DNA of 64,000 bases from Nostoc sp. B(2019) (GCF_010091925.1 NZ_WVID01000017.1:62001-126000), one strand, 5' to 3'; positions 27,485-36,610 are shown, numbered from the stretch's first letter. Notes: generated by a model not told the origin, from the letters alone. Translations and numbers: made by a program.

Positions 27485-28405
27485 ATGCTGCCAGTCATCT
27501 ATTCTGATGAGTTTCTGGATCACAAAACTGGAAAATACCATCCTGAAAACCCAGAACGCTTGACGGCGATCGCTAACGCCTTAAGAACATCTACATTTGC
27601 AAAGAAAATTGCATGGCGATCACCCACACCAGTGGCAGAAAGTCCGTCATTAATGCCTGTATTGGTAAAAGCTCATACCCCAGCCTACATCAAGAAAGTT
27701 TGGGAAATTGCCTCTACTGGTGGTAGTTATTTGGATGGAGATACGCCTGTTTCCCCACGCAGCTATGATGTAGCATTGTTAGCAGTGAGTGCTTGGCTGG
27801 ATGGAGTTGAGACTGTGCTAGCAACAGCAAATCCGGCTTTTGTGCTGGCGCGTCCGCCGGGACACCATGCTGAAAGTGATGCAGGGATGGGTTTTTGCTT
27901 ATTTTCTAATGCCGCGATCGCTGCTTTGTTTGCTCTAGAACAACCTGGAATTAGTCGCGTTGCCATTTTAGATTGGGATGTGCATCACGGTAATGGTACA
28001 CAGGCGATCGTTGAAACTCATCCGCAAATTGCCTATTGTTCTCTACATCAATATCCTTGCTATCCTGGTACTGGGCGAGTTACAGAGCGCGGCTTTCATA
28101 ATAATGTGTTAAATTTGCCCGTGCCTCCTGGTAGTGATATTTCTGTATATCAGCCACTACTGCAAAAAAAGGTAGTACCATTTTTAGCAAATTTTCAACC
28201 AGATTTACTAATTGTGAGTGCGGGTTACGATGCCAATGCCGCAGATCCTTTGGCAAGCATCAATTTGCAACCAGCAGATTATGGGTTATTTACCGATTAT
28301 TGTCTGGGACTAACTCGTAAAATTTTGTTTGGTTTAGAAGGCGGTTACGATTTTGATACGCTTTCTCAATCAGTTGTTGCCACAATTGAACGCTGTTTAA
28401 TTTAG
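27485..28405 (+). CDS. histone deacetylase-superfamily (AcuC/acetylpolyamine amidohydrolase-like) enzyme
   Basis: A 306-residue zinc hydrolase. HPENPERL lies near the start; RPPGHHAESDAGMGFCLFSN carries the paired active-site histidines; LDWDVHHGNGTQ supplies zinc ligands and SAGYDANAADPLA the third. Length and motif order match class II HDAC-like proteins of bacteria, which remove acetyl groups from proteins, polyamines or small amides. The true substrate cannot be read from the sequence. Monocistronic by spacing. Confidence 0.9.
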   Translation: MLPVIYSDEFLDHKTGKYHPENPERLTAIANALRTSTFAKKIAWRSPTPVAESPSLMPVLVKAHTPAYIKKVWEIASTGGSYLDGDTPVSPRSYDVALLAVSAWLDGVETVLATANPAFVLARPPGHHAESDAGMGFCLFSNAAIAALFALEQPGISRVAILDWDVHHGNGTQAIVETHPQIAYCSLHQYPCYPGTGRVTERGFHNNVLNLPVPPGSDISVYQPLLQKKVVPFLANFQPDLLIVSAGYDANAADPLASINLQPADYGLFTDYCLGLTRKILFGLEGGYDFDTLSQSVVATIERCLI

Positions 28406-28582
28406 GCTTACCTGAGTTTGCTGGTTAGATCCGCATAACCCCACTTTGCAAGCAATAATTATTAACGAATAAAGGTTATGTGGTAAGTTATTGCAAGTAA
28501 TTATTGTTAATTTAATTGGGGTGCGATCGCTATACAAATATTTCATGTCCAATCAATTCGCAAATTTGAGTATTCGCTTTTA

Positions 28583-29128
28583 CTAGTAAATACTCTCCTT
28601 TACACGAGCAGAAGCAATTCTATACTCTACTAAGTGTAAAACTTTACCACTCAAATTTGTCTGTTCATATTCCCTAAAAATTTGCCCACCAAGTCTTTCT
28701 GGAATTTTACGGCTAGCTGTATTTGCCCGATCTACAGGATAGAGAAGATACTCATAATCTAAGTTGCTTTTGGCCCAATCCTTCAGGGCTGCTATCGTCT
28801 CTATTCCATAGCTGTTACCATGTGCTAATTTTTTCAACCAGATACCTGCTTCTGGATACTTACTATTAATTTTGTGTATGCCACTACACCCTAAAAATTC
28901 TTGAGAATCTTTATTTAAAATTACTACTATCAAGTCATCCCCATTTTGGATCTTAAGTAACGATTCATTAATAAATAATTGCGTTTCAGAAATCGACTGA
29001 GGGGGACGAGGATGCATATAAGTAGTAATCTCCTCAGTAAATTCTCTAAAAATATTTTCTTTGTATTTTATCGATATAGGTTGCAACAATAGGCGTTCGG
29101 TAGAGATTTCTAAGGATAATAGTTTCAT
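28583..29128 (-). CDS. GNAT-family N-acetyltransferase (RimJ/RimL type)
   Basis: A 181-residue protein with the RimJ/RimL layout: STERLLLQPIS at the N-terminus, FLGCSGIHKIN as the central strand, PEAGIWLKKLAHGNSYGIE near the acetyl-CoA loop, and ANTASRKIPERLGG, the conserved late block. It should transfer acetyl from acetyl-CoA to an amine. It is convergent with the deacetylase gene, so the 180 bp between them should hold terminators. Substrate unknown. Confidence 0.85.
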   Translation of the reverse strand: MKLLSLEISTERLLLQPISIKYKENIFREFTEEITTYMHPRPPQSISETQLFINESLLKIQNGDDLIVVILNKDSQEFLGCSGIHKINSKYPEAGIWLKKLAHGNSYGIETIAALKDWAKSNLDYEYLLYPVDRANTASRKIPERLGGQIFREYEQTNLSGKVLHLVEYRIASARVKESIY

Positions 29129-29541
29129 TGTCTTTGTTACGGCTTATGTGTTAATACGGTTCCTTTAACTCTTGTAGTTGATATTATTATCAATAACGAG
29201 AAAAGCCAATAACGCAAGAATAAGATTTTCATCTCTTCACAAGCTCTAGCTCATCAATAACTTAACTATATTGTATTTTGCATAATTAATACCAGCTTAA
29301 TAGGCAAACTTGCGTAAGGTTCATGCGGCTAACTTTGGTATTAGCCTCAGCTTAAGTACTTTCTTTTACAAATGACTGGTGAAATTCATTGAATCTTCAA
29401 AAATAAAAACTTTAAGGAGTGTTCTGAAAGAGCTAAAGTTTTGTTAAGATGCAATTGCTAGCATTTTCTCAACGAAATTCACCTATCAGGGTGTGGAGAA
29501 ATAAAAAGTACTAGCAGCACAAAACTCTAAAGGTGAAGCTA
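29129..29541. other. intergenic region, no gene recognised
   Basis: These 413 bp separate the leftward acetyltransferase gene from the rightward 45-codon membrane ORF and should contain both promoters. No RNA gene or repeat with a clear identity was seen. Confidence 0.4.
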
Positions 29542-29679
29542 ATGACCACCTATATTTTCTTTGATGAAGCCCTGCGGATGTTTGCCAACGCTTATTTGAT
29601 ATCAGCAGTACTGTTAATAGCAGCTTCGGGTATTGGTTTGGCAGTAATTGAAACAATGGAAAAGACAGGAGAACCCTAA
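29542..29679 (+). CDS. 45-residue single-pass membrane miniprotein
   Basis: An ATG-to-TAA frame of 45 codons: a short polar start (MTTYIFFDEALRMF), one hydrophobic span (YLISAVLLIAASGIGLAVI) and a short acidic/basic tail (ETMEKTGEP). GGTGAAG lies upstream of the ATG. It is shorter than usual gene-calling limits. The span and the charged flanks look like a real membrane miniprotein. It lies 172 bp upstream of the TerB-like gene and on the same strand. No function known. Confidence 0.5.
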   Translation: MTTYIFFDEALRMFANAYLISAVLLIAASGIGLAVIETMEKTGEP

Positions 29680-29851
29680 CTTCACAGATGGCAATGTACT
29701 TCTTGCCGAAAACCATTGGGTACAAGTGTTCGCCATAAAGAAATCGTGGGAACACTAGACTATGAAAGTCTCACAGCGTTGCAGCCTTACCTGATACAGA
29801 ATACACAGGTAGCTGTATCGCTATTGAGGCGCAAACCAAGGAGCTACTACA

Positions 29852-30298
29852 ATGGGTCTATTCGACGCTGTGTTGGGCACTGAAAGTCAAGCCCAAGCAC
29901 CACTCAATCCAGCGGAAGCTTTTGCTGTGATCATTTTGGCTGCAACAGCCTCAGATGGTTATCTTTCTACCGAGCAAACAAATTGTATCACTTCTGTGCT
30001 GTCTCGGATGAAACTTTTTAAAAGTTATTCTAATGAGCTGATGAACAGGCTGGTTGACAAAATTTTAGGCATTCTCCAGCGGGATGATTTTAATTTCTTA
30101 TTTAATGCAGCTAAAGAATCTCTGTCTCAAGACTTGCGGGAAGCAGCTTTTGCAGTAGCCACCGATTTGGTCTTAGCCGAGGGGATAGTGAACGAAGAAG
30201 AAAAAAACTTTTTAGATGATTTATATCAAGCTTTAGGTGTTTCTAGTGAGATAGCAATACAAATTGTACAAGTAATCTTGATTAAAAACCGGGGATAA
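29852..30298 (+). CDS. TerB-like tellurite-resistance-family protein
   Basis: A 148-residue all-helical protein with an AAGGAG ribosome binding site. The pattern PAEAFAVIILAATASDGYLS followed later by FAVATDLVLAEGIVNEEEK is the duplicated acidic-helix signature of the TerB fold (metal-linked, stress-associated). The name reflects the fold only; tellurite resistance is not implied. A strong hairpin follows the stop codon. Confidence 0.8.
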   Translation: MGLFDAVLGTESQAQAPLNPAEAFAVIILAATASDGYLSTEQTNCITSVLSRMKLFKSYSNELMNRLVDKILGILQRDDFNFLFNAAKESLSQDLREAAFAVATDLVLAEGIVNEEEKNFLDDLYQALGVSSEIAIQIVQVILIKNRG

Positions 30299-30350
30299 GC
30301 TAGCATTTTTCATGCCAGATCGAACTATATAAATAGTTTATAAACAAAGC

Positions 30351-30379
30351 GTGCCAAAAGAGTTAAGCTCTTTTGGCAC
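30351..30379 (+). terminator. hairpin terminator after the TerB-like gene
   Basis: A perfect 12-bp inverted repeat, GTGCCAAAAGAG (30351-30362) with CTCTTTTGGCAC (30368-30379), closes a five-base loop and is followed by ACTTTTG. It lies 53 bp after the stop of the TerB-like gene. The T-tract is short, so efficiency is uncertain. Confidence 0.65.
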
Positions 30380-30490
30380 TACTTTTGATGTTATTGTAAC
30401 TGTGTGTAAAAAGATTAACTAAAATACTTTATATTTCTTTGCTCACAAGAATTACCTATTACAATTCGGTTTTATTATTTTGAATTGCCC

Positions 30491-31846
30491 ATGCCTTTTT
30501 CTGCCACTCTAACCCAACTGGTTGAAATTCTTTTGTCTCTACCTGTAAATTTATCTGAAGCTGCCTTAGCTCAAGTGAGCAGCGGGATACAAACAGATAC
30601 CCGGATAATAGTGCCAGGTGAAGTATTTTTGGCTTTACGAGGTGAAAAGTTTGATGGACATGATTTTGTGCCAACAGCGATCGCTAAGGGTGCGTTAGCA
30701 GCCATTGTGGATTTTGACTACGAAAATCCTGGATTTCCCGTATTACAGGTAAAAGATACCCTCAAGGCATACCAAAAAATCGGCAGATGGTGGCGCGATC
30801 GCTTTGAGATTCCTGTGATTGGGGTAACGGGTTCTGTGGGCAAAACCACAACTAAGGAACTGCTCGCCGCAGTTTTGGCAACACAAGGAAGAGTTCACAA
30901 AACTTATGAAAATTACAACAACGAAATTGGTGTCCCAAAAACTCTCTTAGAACTTGGTGCAGAACATGACTACGCCGTGATTGAAATGGCAATGCGCGGT
31001 AGAGGACAAATTGCCGAATTGACGCAAATAGCGCGTCCGACTATCGGCGTGATTACTAATGTAGGGACGGCGCATATTGAGTTACTGGGTTCCGAAGAAG
31101 CGATCGCCGAGGCAAAATGTGAGTTATTGGCTGAAATGCCTGCTGATAGTGTGGCAATTCTTAACCACGATAATCCTCTATTAATCGCCACAGCAGCGAA
31201 AGTTTGGGCTGGACAAGTTATGACTTATGGTTTTTCTGGTGGCGGTATCCAAGGGTTATTAATTGATAACGAGACTGTAGAAGTAGCAGGAATCCAACTA
31301 CCCTTACCATTGCCTGGTCGTCACAATGCGGCTAATTTCTTGGCGGCTTTAGCTGTAGCAAAGGTGTTAGGAATTGATTGGTCGTCGCTAAAAGCAGGTG
31401 TGATGGTGAATATGCCCACAGGGCGATCGCAGCGATTTGCTTTACCAAACGATGTTTTAATCTTAGATGAGACTTATAATGCTGCACCAGAAGCTATGTT
31501 AGCAGCGTTGCAGTTGTTGGCAGACACCCCCGGAAAACGCAAGATTGCTGTGTTGGGTGCAATGAAGGAATTGGGAGAGCGATCGCAGCAGTTGCACTCC
31601 TCAGTTGGCGAAACAGTCAAAAAGTTGAATTTAGACGGTTTGCTGGTTTTGGTAGATGGACAAGATGCAGAAGCGATCGCTATGAGTGCCGAGGGAATAC
31701 CATCTGAATGCTTTGCAACTCATGATGATTTGATAGCTAGATTGAAGACATTTGTGCAAGCAGGCGATCGTTTATTGTTCAAAGCTGCTCATTCAGTAGG
31801 GCTAGATCAGGTTGTTAATCAGTTGTGTGCAGAATTTACCAGATAA
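30491..31846 (+). CDS. murF: UDP-N-acetylmuramoyl-tripeptide--D-alanyl-D-alanine ligase
   Basis: A protein of about 451 residues (ATG at 30491; a TTG at 30485 is two codons upstream) that adds D-Ala-D-Ala to UDP-MurNAc-tripeptide in the cytosol, the last soluble step of peptidoglycan precursor synthesis. SGIQTDTR lies in the N-domain that binds UDP. GVTGSVGKTTTKELLAA is the ATP loop at about residues 112-120, NYNNEIGVPKTLLEL the following Mur-ligase block, and LDETYNAAPEAM the C-terminal hinge. Full length for the family. Monocistronic by spacing. Confidence 0.95.
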   Translation: MPFSATLTQLVEILLSLPVNLSEAALAQVSSGIQTDTRIIVPGEVFLALRGEKFDGHDFVPTAIAKGALAAIVDFDYENPGFPVLQVKDTLKAYQKIGRWWRDRFEIPVIGVTGSVGKTTTKELLAAVLATQGRVHKTYENYNNEIGVPKTLLELGAEHDYAVIEMAMRGRGQIAELTQIARPTIGVITNVGTAHIELLGSEEAIAEAKCELLAEMPADSVAILNHDNPLLIATAAKVWAGQVMTYGFSGGGIQGLLIDNETVEVAGIQLPLPLPGRHNAANFLAALAVAKVLGIDWSSLKAGVMVNMPTGRSQRFALPNDVLILDETYNAAPEAMLAALQLLADTPGKRKIAVLGAMKELGERSQQLHSSVGETVKKLNLDGLLVLVDGQDAEAIAMSAEGIPSECFATHDDLIARLKTFVQAGDRLLFKAAHSVGLDQVVNQLCAEFTR

Positions 31847-31892
31847 ATTTTGTAGGCATTAGATAAAGGATTGCAGGTAATAGACTCAGATC

Positions 31893-31918
31893 TAGAGACG
31901 CAATATATCTCGTCTCTA
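31893..31918. repeat. short inverted repeat after murF
   Basis: TAGAGACG (31893-31900) and CGTCTCTA (31911-31918) form an 8-bp perfect inverted repeat around ten bases. It lies 46 bp after the murF stop and resembles dispersed palindromes seen in Nostocales genomes. It may act as a terminator, but there is no T-tract. Confidence 0.45.
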
Positions 31919-32491
31919 CAAAGGTTTTGACATCAAATAAAATCATTTTCACACTCTAATATCAAGTCAGCTTAAATAGTTGTCATTCTGAGCGAAGCAC
32001 CGCTAGTGCGTCAAGTTTACATTGATGGATAAGCAAGTTCGTAGTAAGCATTTTAGTGCTTACTGCAAACCCTCAACACTAACTTGATAAAGTACTACTC
32101 TTAACCAGGCTACGTCTTGGTCTTGCAGGGAAAAATCTCACCAACAGATATTTTTTTTATAAGTAATTAATCAGATGCAGTTCAGTAATCACCGTAGTCA
32201 TGCATTGCTTGAGCAAAAAATAATACTTAAGAATTAAAACTATTGACTGTGCCTAACAGATGTACACTCATACCGTATAAACACAGAGCTTAGAAATTTG
32301 CTCCGGGATCATCATACGCTGCTATTCATTTAACATTGTATTCTTCGAGGCAAGGTGAGGTCAGGAGCTAGGAGTCAGAATACAAGAGCCTCCTGACGAC
32401 TAATGGCTTCTGGTTTGACAATTTAAATACTGATTAGCTTTGGAAGTTGACACAGTTTTTAATGTCTCAGATATGAATTTATAAGCGAAAT

Positions 32492-32641
32492 CTGGGATAT
32501 TTACGAGCTAGCTCCTGCTCTGTGATTTCAATTATTTTATGTATTTTCCCTAGTAAAAAGTAGATAAAATTGTCAGAGATGGCTGGGATATTTACGGACT
32601 AACCGATGCTCAGAGATTTAATTTATTTTATGTGTTTACTC
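32492..32641. repeat. two degenerate direct repeats, 91 bp apart
   Basis: CTGGGATATTTACG begins both copies, at 32492 and 32583. Each continues with a GCTC-containing part, then GATTT and ATTTTATGT at matching positions over about 59 bases. The copies differ at many single bases but keep length and register, so this is an old duplication. No known element was recognised. Confidence 0.55.
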
Positions 32642-32769
32642 TGACGGCAATTCGTTTTTAAAGTTTTTATGATAGGGCGTAACATCCATCAATTCCTAAG
32701 TCGTCTAGTGGGTTGTGAGCTAGATAATTATCAAAAAAACTGGTAATTAACCAACTATAAATTGGCAAG

Positions 32770-32905
32770 CTCAACCGTAAACTCCACCTTTTGACTTGTT
32801 TAATGCAGGAAAAGTTTGCAGCCGAATTCAACGTTACATATCCACCATTATTTGGTGAGAAAATGGACGCGCCAAATCGTCGCGTCATCAATGGCGATGA
32901 AAATC
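32770..32905 (+). pseudogene. decayed XRE/HTH_3-type regulator
   Basis: One frame reads QEKFAAEFNVTYP (from 32806) and a second reads W-stop-ENGRAKSS (from 32853). Together they match the cyanobacterial HTH pattern with QEKFAA, V-T-[FY]-P and RWENGRAKPSP. About four bases are missing between the two parts and a TGA interrupts ENGRAK, so the gene is dead. A minus-strand frame over the same bases is a shadow. The original may have been part of an accessory or toxin-linked cassette; that is inference. Confidence 0.5.
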
Positions 32906-33163
32906 TTCTATATAGAATCTTGATGGGGACATCCAGGGGAAGATTTGTTTGCTAAATATTTGCCAGATTAGTTTAGAAGAAAAGTCAGTGTGGTTCCTTT
33001 AGAGGAGCAATGCTTGCTCAACTTTGTTATGGCAATTACAGCTTTGATGTGCTGTTGACAAATTAGTTTTGAATCTTTCTCTCAGCAAACACGTAAGTTA
33101 TGTCTGCGTTATTTCTGAGTAGCAAGAAACAGTTAACCAAGCATAATGTAGAGGAATTCTTGA

Positions 33164-35074
33164 ATGTCTACTATCACCGTCAACAATACCAAAGATAGTG
33201 GTGCTGGTTCGTTAAGAGATGCGCTCGCACAGGCTAAAACAGGTGACACGATCACATTTGCAAAAAATCTGGCGAACCAAAAGATTACTCTTACCAGCGG
33301 TGAATTGTCTGTTAAAAGGAGTATCACAATCGATGGTGCGGGAGCAGAGAACTTAATCATCAGTGGCAATAAAGCCAGCCGAATATTCTTCACAGCATAC
33401 GGAACTGACGTTACTCTGAAAAATTTGACCCTTACCGATGGATACAACACAGGAAAAGGCGGTGCAGTTAGAGTCAGTTCCTACAGTAAATTAACTGTAG
33501 CTAATGTTCAGTTCAACAATAATGTTGGCGGTCAAGGTGGAGGAATTCACGTTGGTTATCGTAGTGATGCGACAGTAATTGATAGCATCTTCAACAACAA
33601 TGATGGTACTATCACTAAAAATGGCTTTAGTGCAGGTGCGATCGCTAATGATAATAATGGCTCGCTAACTGTCAAAGGAAGTCGATTCACCAATAACCGT
33701 GGTCAAACAGGTGGTGCAATTTACACTCAACTAGGCCCACTCACTGTAGAAAATTCCGTTTTCCTCAACAACCGCTCAAAAGATGGAGCCGCAGGAATTT
33801 TCGCAGATGGCGCAAGTAATGGCGGCCCTAGGGCTAAGCCTGATGCGCCAGGTGGCACAATTAAGGTCAGCGGGAGCTGGTTTGAGGGAAATCAGGGATC
33901 TGGTGCAGGCGGAGCGCTTTTTCTGTATACCTACGGCAAAGATAAGACAATTGTTGAAAATAGCACGATTCTCAATAATAAGGTAACAGCCGATTATAGA
34001 GGCCTTGCTATGGGAGGGGGAGCACGGCTCAATGGTAATGTGACGGTTCGCAATGTCACCTTTGCCAATAACACTTCTGAAAGACAAGGCGGTGGGTTGT
34101 GGTTAGATGGGGATACAACCTCAAAAAACGCGGTCATCAATATTGAGAACAGTACCTTTTCTGGGAACAAAGCCACTAGCGAGAAAGGTTATGGTGGCGC
34201 AATAACCATTAATCCCAGTGCATCTGCTAAGCTCAACGTCAAAAACTCTACACTTGTCAATAACTACGCCGCAAATAACGGAGGGGCGTTTTGGGTTGTT
34301 GGTAAGCAAACCGTGACACTCACCAATTCAATTGTTGCCAACAATACAGCAAACAATCTCTTGGGATCTGGTCAGCAGACCGCATTCCAATTAAGTGATG
34401 GCGGTGGGAATATCGAGTTTCCAGCTCCACCAAATAGCAAGAGTCCTAGAGTAACTGCTAATTCTCTTGTTGCTGACCCTAAACTAGGTTCTCTGCAAAA
34501 CATGAATGGTGTCTTGGTGCATCCTCTGCTAGCAGGTAGTCCCGCCATTAATAAAGGTGTTGCGGGCGCACCAACAATTGATGAGCGCGGTTTTAGCCGT
34601 GATAGCAAACCTGATATTGGGGCGTTTGAAGTTGGCGGTAAGAATATCGGCGGTTTCACGACGAATATAGACAAACTCAATGGTACTTCAGCGCGAGATG
34701 TTCTAATTGGTACTTCTAACTACGAGCGGATAACTGGCTTGCAAGGTGCAGATACACTCACAGGCGGTGGCGGTAATGACCAATTTATCTACACTAATTT
34801 ACGCGATCGCGGTGACACAATTACCGACTTCGAGGTTGGCAAGGACAAAATAGTCTTAACTCAGTTGCTCGACAGCCTAATTGCTAAAGGTTACACTGGC
34901 AGCAACGCAATAGCCGATGGCTATGTGAAAGTTGTGCAAGGTAGTAGTGCTAGGAACTTCAGCGTCCAAATTGATGCTGATGGCCCCACTAGTCAGGACA
35001 TTTTCAAATCTTTTATTACGGTGAATGTGACAAGTACAGACACCCTAAATAGCTCTAGCAACTTTGTGTTTTAG
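33164..35074 (+). CDS. secreted right-handed beta-helix protein with calcium-binding C-terminus
   Basis: A 636-residue protein with no Sec signal. It opens with ITVNNTKDSGAGSLRDAL, the start of the choice-of-anchor Q / polymorphic-membrane-protein-like helix. About residues 60-430 are parallel beta-helix rungs rich in NN and GG (GGGIHV, GGAIYT, FANNTSERQGGG). DERGFSRDSKPDIGAFEV closes the helix, and GLQGADTLTGGGGNDQFIY near residue 530 is an RTX-like calcium-binding repeat. This end suggests type I secretion and a surface or matrix role. A strong terminator follows. Confidence 0.85.
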   Translation: MSTITVNNTKDSGAGSLRDALAQAKTGDTITFAKNLANQKITLTSGELSVKRSITIDGAGAENLIISGNKASRIFFTAYGTDVTLKNLTLTDGYNTGKGGAVRVSSYSKLTVANVQFNNNVGGQGGGIHVGYRSDATVIDSIFNNNDGTITKNGFSAGAIANDNNGSLTVKGSRFTNNRGQTGGAIYTQLGPLTVENSVFLNNRSKDGAAGIFADGASNGGPRAKPDAPGGTIKVSGSWFEGNQGSGAGGALFLYTYGKDKTIVENSTILNNKVTADYRGLAMGGGARLNGNVTVRNVTFANNTSERQGGGLWLDGDTTSKNAVINIENSTFSGNKATSEKGYGGAITINPSASAKLNVKNSTLVNNYAANNGGAFWVVGKQTVTLTNSIVANNTANNLLGSGQQTAFQLSDGGGNIEFPAPPNSKSPRVTANSLVADPKLGSLQNMNGVLVHPLLAGSPAINKGVAGAPTIDERGFSRDSKPDIGAFEVGGKNIGGFTTNIDKLNGTSARDVLIGTSNYERITGLQGADTLTGGGGNDQFIYTNLRDRGDTITDFEVGKDKIVLTQLLDSLIAKGYTGSNAIADGYVKVVQGSSARNFSVQIDADGPTSQDIFKSFITVNVTSTDTLNSSSNFVF

Positions 35075-35089
35075 GGCTTGACATCCAAA

Positions 35090-35122
35090 AAAGGGAGAGA
35101 GGCAATAAATCTCTCTCCCTTT
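35090..35122 (+). terminator. strong hairpin after the beta-helix gene
   Basis: AAAGGGAGAGAG (35090-35101) and CTCTCTCCCTTT (35111-35122) form a perfect 12-bp stem around nine bases, 15 bp after the stop codon. The stem itself ends in TTT, as in intrinsic terminators. Confidence 0.75.
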
Positions 35123-35215
35123 CATTAGTAACCTCTAGTCTCCACAAGGGAAAGCTATAGATTGACTTTGAGTATTTTGTCAAAAAATAGTTTTGCGAAC
35201 AATATTATGTCGATT

Positions 35216-35551
35216 TCAGGTGTTGTTGGAAAGGCTAAGACTGTTACTGTAGCGTCTTTGAAAAATAATTGCTGCCAAATTAGTCAGCAAACAGGTGATT
35301 GCTAGCCACAGCAAAATATAAGTGGGAGGCATTACTACGCCTATCATGAACCAAGTGTACACATGCAATATCATCACAGAAGCGAAAATGCTAGCAATTC
35401 CGGCAGATTGCCACACTTGAAAAGATGGACGACGTAGTACGGTTAGAATAATCGTCAATAATGTCACAAGCAAATTCGCTGGTACAAGAAAGGCACAGAT
35501 GCCCACACAGTTAGCACGAGAGAACTCAGTTAAGGTGTTGAAATCGAGCAT
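35216..35551 (-). CDS. small membrane protein of unknown function
   Basis: About 111 residues from the ATG at 35551 (a TTG lies one codon upstream). Three hydrophobic spans are visible: CAFLVPANLLVTLLTIIL, a central span around ASIFASVMILHVYTWFMIG, and YILLWLAITCLLTNLAAII. The end is short and polar. It is a membrane protein with no recognisable domain. Convergent with the beta-helix gene. Confidence 0.65.
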   Translation of the reverse strand: MLDFNTLTEFSRANCVGICAFLVPANLLVTLLTIILTVLRRPSFQVWQSAGIASIFASVMILHVYTWFMIGVVMPPTYILLWLAITCLLTNLAAIIFQRRYSNSLSLSNNT

Positions 35552-35753
35552 CAATTTTGCTGGGATAATGTTAGCAGTTAGTAATTTAATTTAACTTATT
35601 TCCAAATAATGAAAATAACCTTAGCATATATAGTAAGTGAGCACGTTACCAACATAACATAATTTAAAGCAAAATTTATGTTTGACAATTATGAATTATT
35701 AATTATGAATTGTAAATTACTGAGTGTGGTGGGCGCTGCCCACCATAGCTGAA

Positions 35754-36155
35754 TTAACCAGGCAAAATAACTGTATCGATAACGTGAATTACACCATTAT
35801 CAGCTTCGATATCGGCTGCTAAGACAGTGGCATTTTTCACTTCAAAACCATCAGAAGAATCAATTTTAATGGGTGAACCTTCCACAGAATTAACCGTACT
35901 GAGTTTTGCTAAATCAGCCTGCAACAGCTTTCCTGGGACGACATGATACTTTAAAATTCGCGTTAGCTGGGGAATATTCTGTAACAGAGTTTGTATAGTT
36001 CCCGGTGGTAATTTGGCAAAGGCATCGTCAGTTGGTGCAAAGACAGTAAATGGGCCAGGACTTTTTAATGTTTCCACTAAACCAGCGGCTTGTACAGCTG
36101 TTACCAGCGTCTTGAAAGAATCAGCATTAACTGCAATATCAACAATATCAGCCAT
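35754..36155 (-). CDS. fasciclin (FAS1) domain protein
   Basis: A 133-residue protein that is a single FAS1 domain: [38 protein letters not shown] (the H1 box), [12 protein letters not shown] (the YH motif) and [14 protein letters not shown] (the H2 box). FAS1 domains serve in adhesion. There is no signal peptide at this start, so the protein may be cytosolic or exported by another route, as is common in cyanobacterial single-domain forms. Confidence 0.9.
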   Translation of the reverse strand: MADIVDIAVNADSFKTLVTAVQAAGLVETLKSPGPFTVFAPTDDAFAKLPPGTIQTLLQNIPQLTRILKYHVVPGKLLQADLAKLSTVNSVEGSPIKIDSSDGFEVKNATVLAADIEADNGVIHVIDTVILPG

Positions 36156-36230
36156 ATATCTTACCTAAATCTCTGCAAAAGATTTTAAAGGATAGTAAAC
36201 CTATTTTAATTTTTATTAACCAAAATCAAT

Positions 36231-36250
36231 AAGTCCACTTGCGTGGACTT
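36231..36250. terminator. AAGTCCAC hairpin with T-tract on plus strand
   Basis: AAGTCCAC (36231-36238) pairs with GTGGACTT (36243-36250) around TTGC, followed on the plus strand by GGTTTTT. No plus-strand gene precedes it, so it may instead end transcripts from the minus-strand gene at 36337-36564, or be a dispersed repeat. A second inverted repeat, GGGGAAAG/CTTTCCCC (36281-36307), lies nearby. Confidence 0.4.
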
Positions 36251-36336
36251 GGTTTTTAAGGGGTGGAGGAGTGGGAGCAGGGGGAAAGTTGTAGTAAGTC
36301 TTTCCCCTCCGCCTCCTAACTCTTGACCCTTGACTC

Positions 36337-36564
36337 CTAACGCAAAGACTCAAAAATCACTGTTATTGTTATTAAACACAACAAAATAATTCCCAGTGGA
36401 AGCATAAACTGTTGTAAAAGGTACACCAGTATGGGGATAATGTGAAAAACACGTAAACCACTTGATAGAGCGTAAGCGATCGCAAAGCCAAACAGCATCA
36501 ACAAGAAATATTTCAGAGACTTAGAAGCCAAGCGGAATAAAAGCGTATCTTGATTGGTGGTCAT
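36337..36564 (-). CDS. small membrane protein of unknown function
   Basis: About 75 residues from the ATG at 36564; a longer frame from 36624 would overlap the upstream gene. Two hydrophobic spans, YFLLMLFGFAIAYALSSGL and FMLPLGIILLCLITITVIF, joined by a short loop with HIIPILVYLLQ. No known domain. It follows the zinc-ribbon protein gene on the same strand with a 46-bp gap, so both may be co-transcribed. Confidence 0.6.
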   Translation of the reverse strand: MTTNQDTLLFRLASKSLKYFLLMLFGFAIAYALSSGLRVFHIIPILVYLLQQFMLPLGIILLCLITITVIFESLR

Positions 36565-36610
36565 AATTTTACTCACGAAAGTAGCTAAATTGTTAGTAGT
36601 GAATATTTTT

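Larger units (their letters stand above)
31847..33163. other. 1.3-kb gene-poor, repeat-rich gap
   Basis: No intact gene is supported here. The stretch contains: a TAGAGACG/CGTCTCTA inverted repeat (31893-31918); a GTCATTCTGAGCGAAGC-type dispersed sequence near 31981; an AGTAAGCA/TGCTTACT hairpin (32043-32064); a GTCAGGAG/CTCCTGAC inverted repeat (32360-32397); a pair of degenerate direct repeats (32492 and 32583); and a decayed XRE-type HTH gene (about 32770-32905). The last part leads into the beta-helix gene and should hold its promoter. It looks like a graveyard of mobile or accessory DNA. Confidence 0.6.

Noticed and set aside
29486-29755. 89-codon minus-strand frame
   Set aside because: Shadow of the plus-strand membrane miniprotein and its flanks.
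32667-32891. 74-codon minus-strand frame
   Set aside because: Overlaps the XRE relic in antisense; no recognisable protein.
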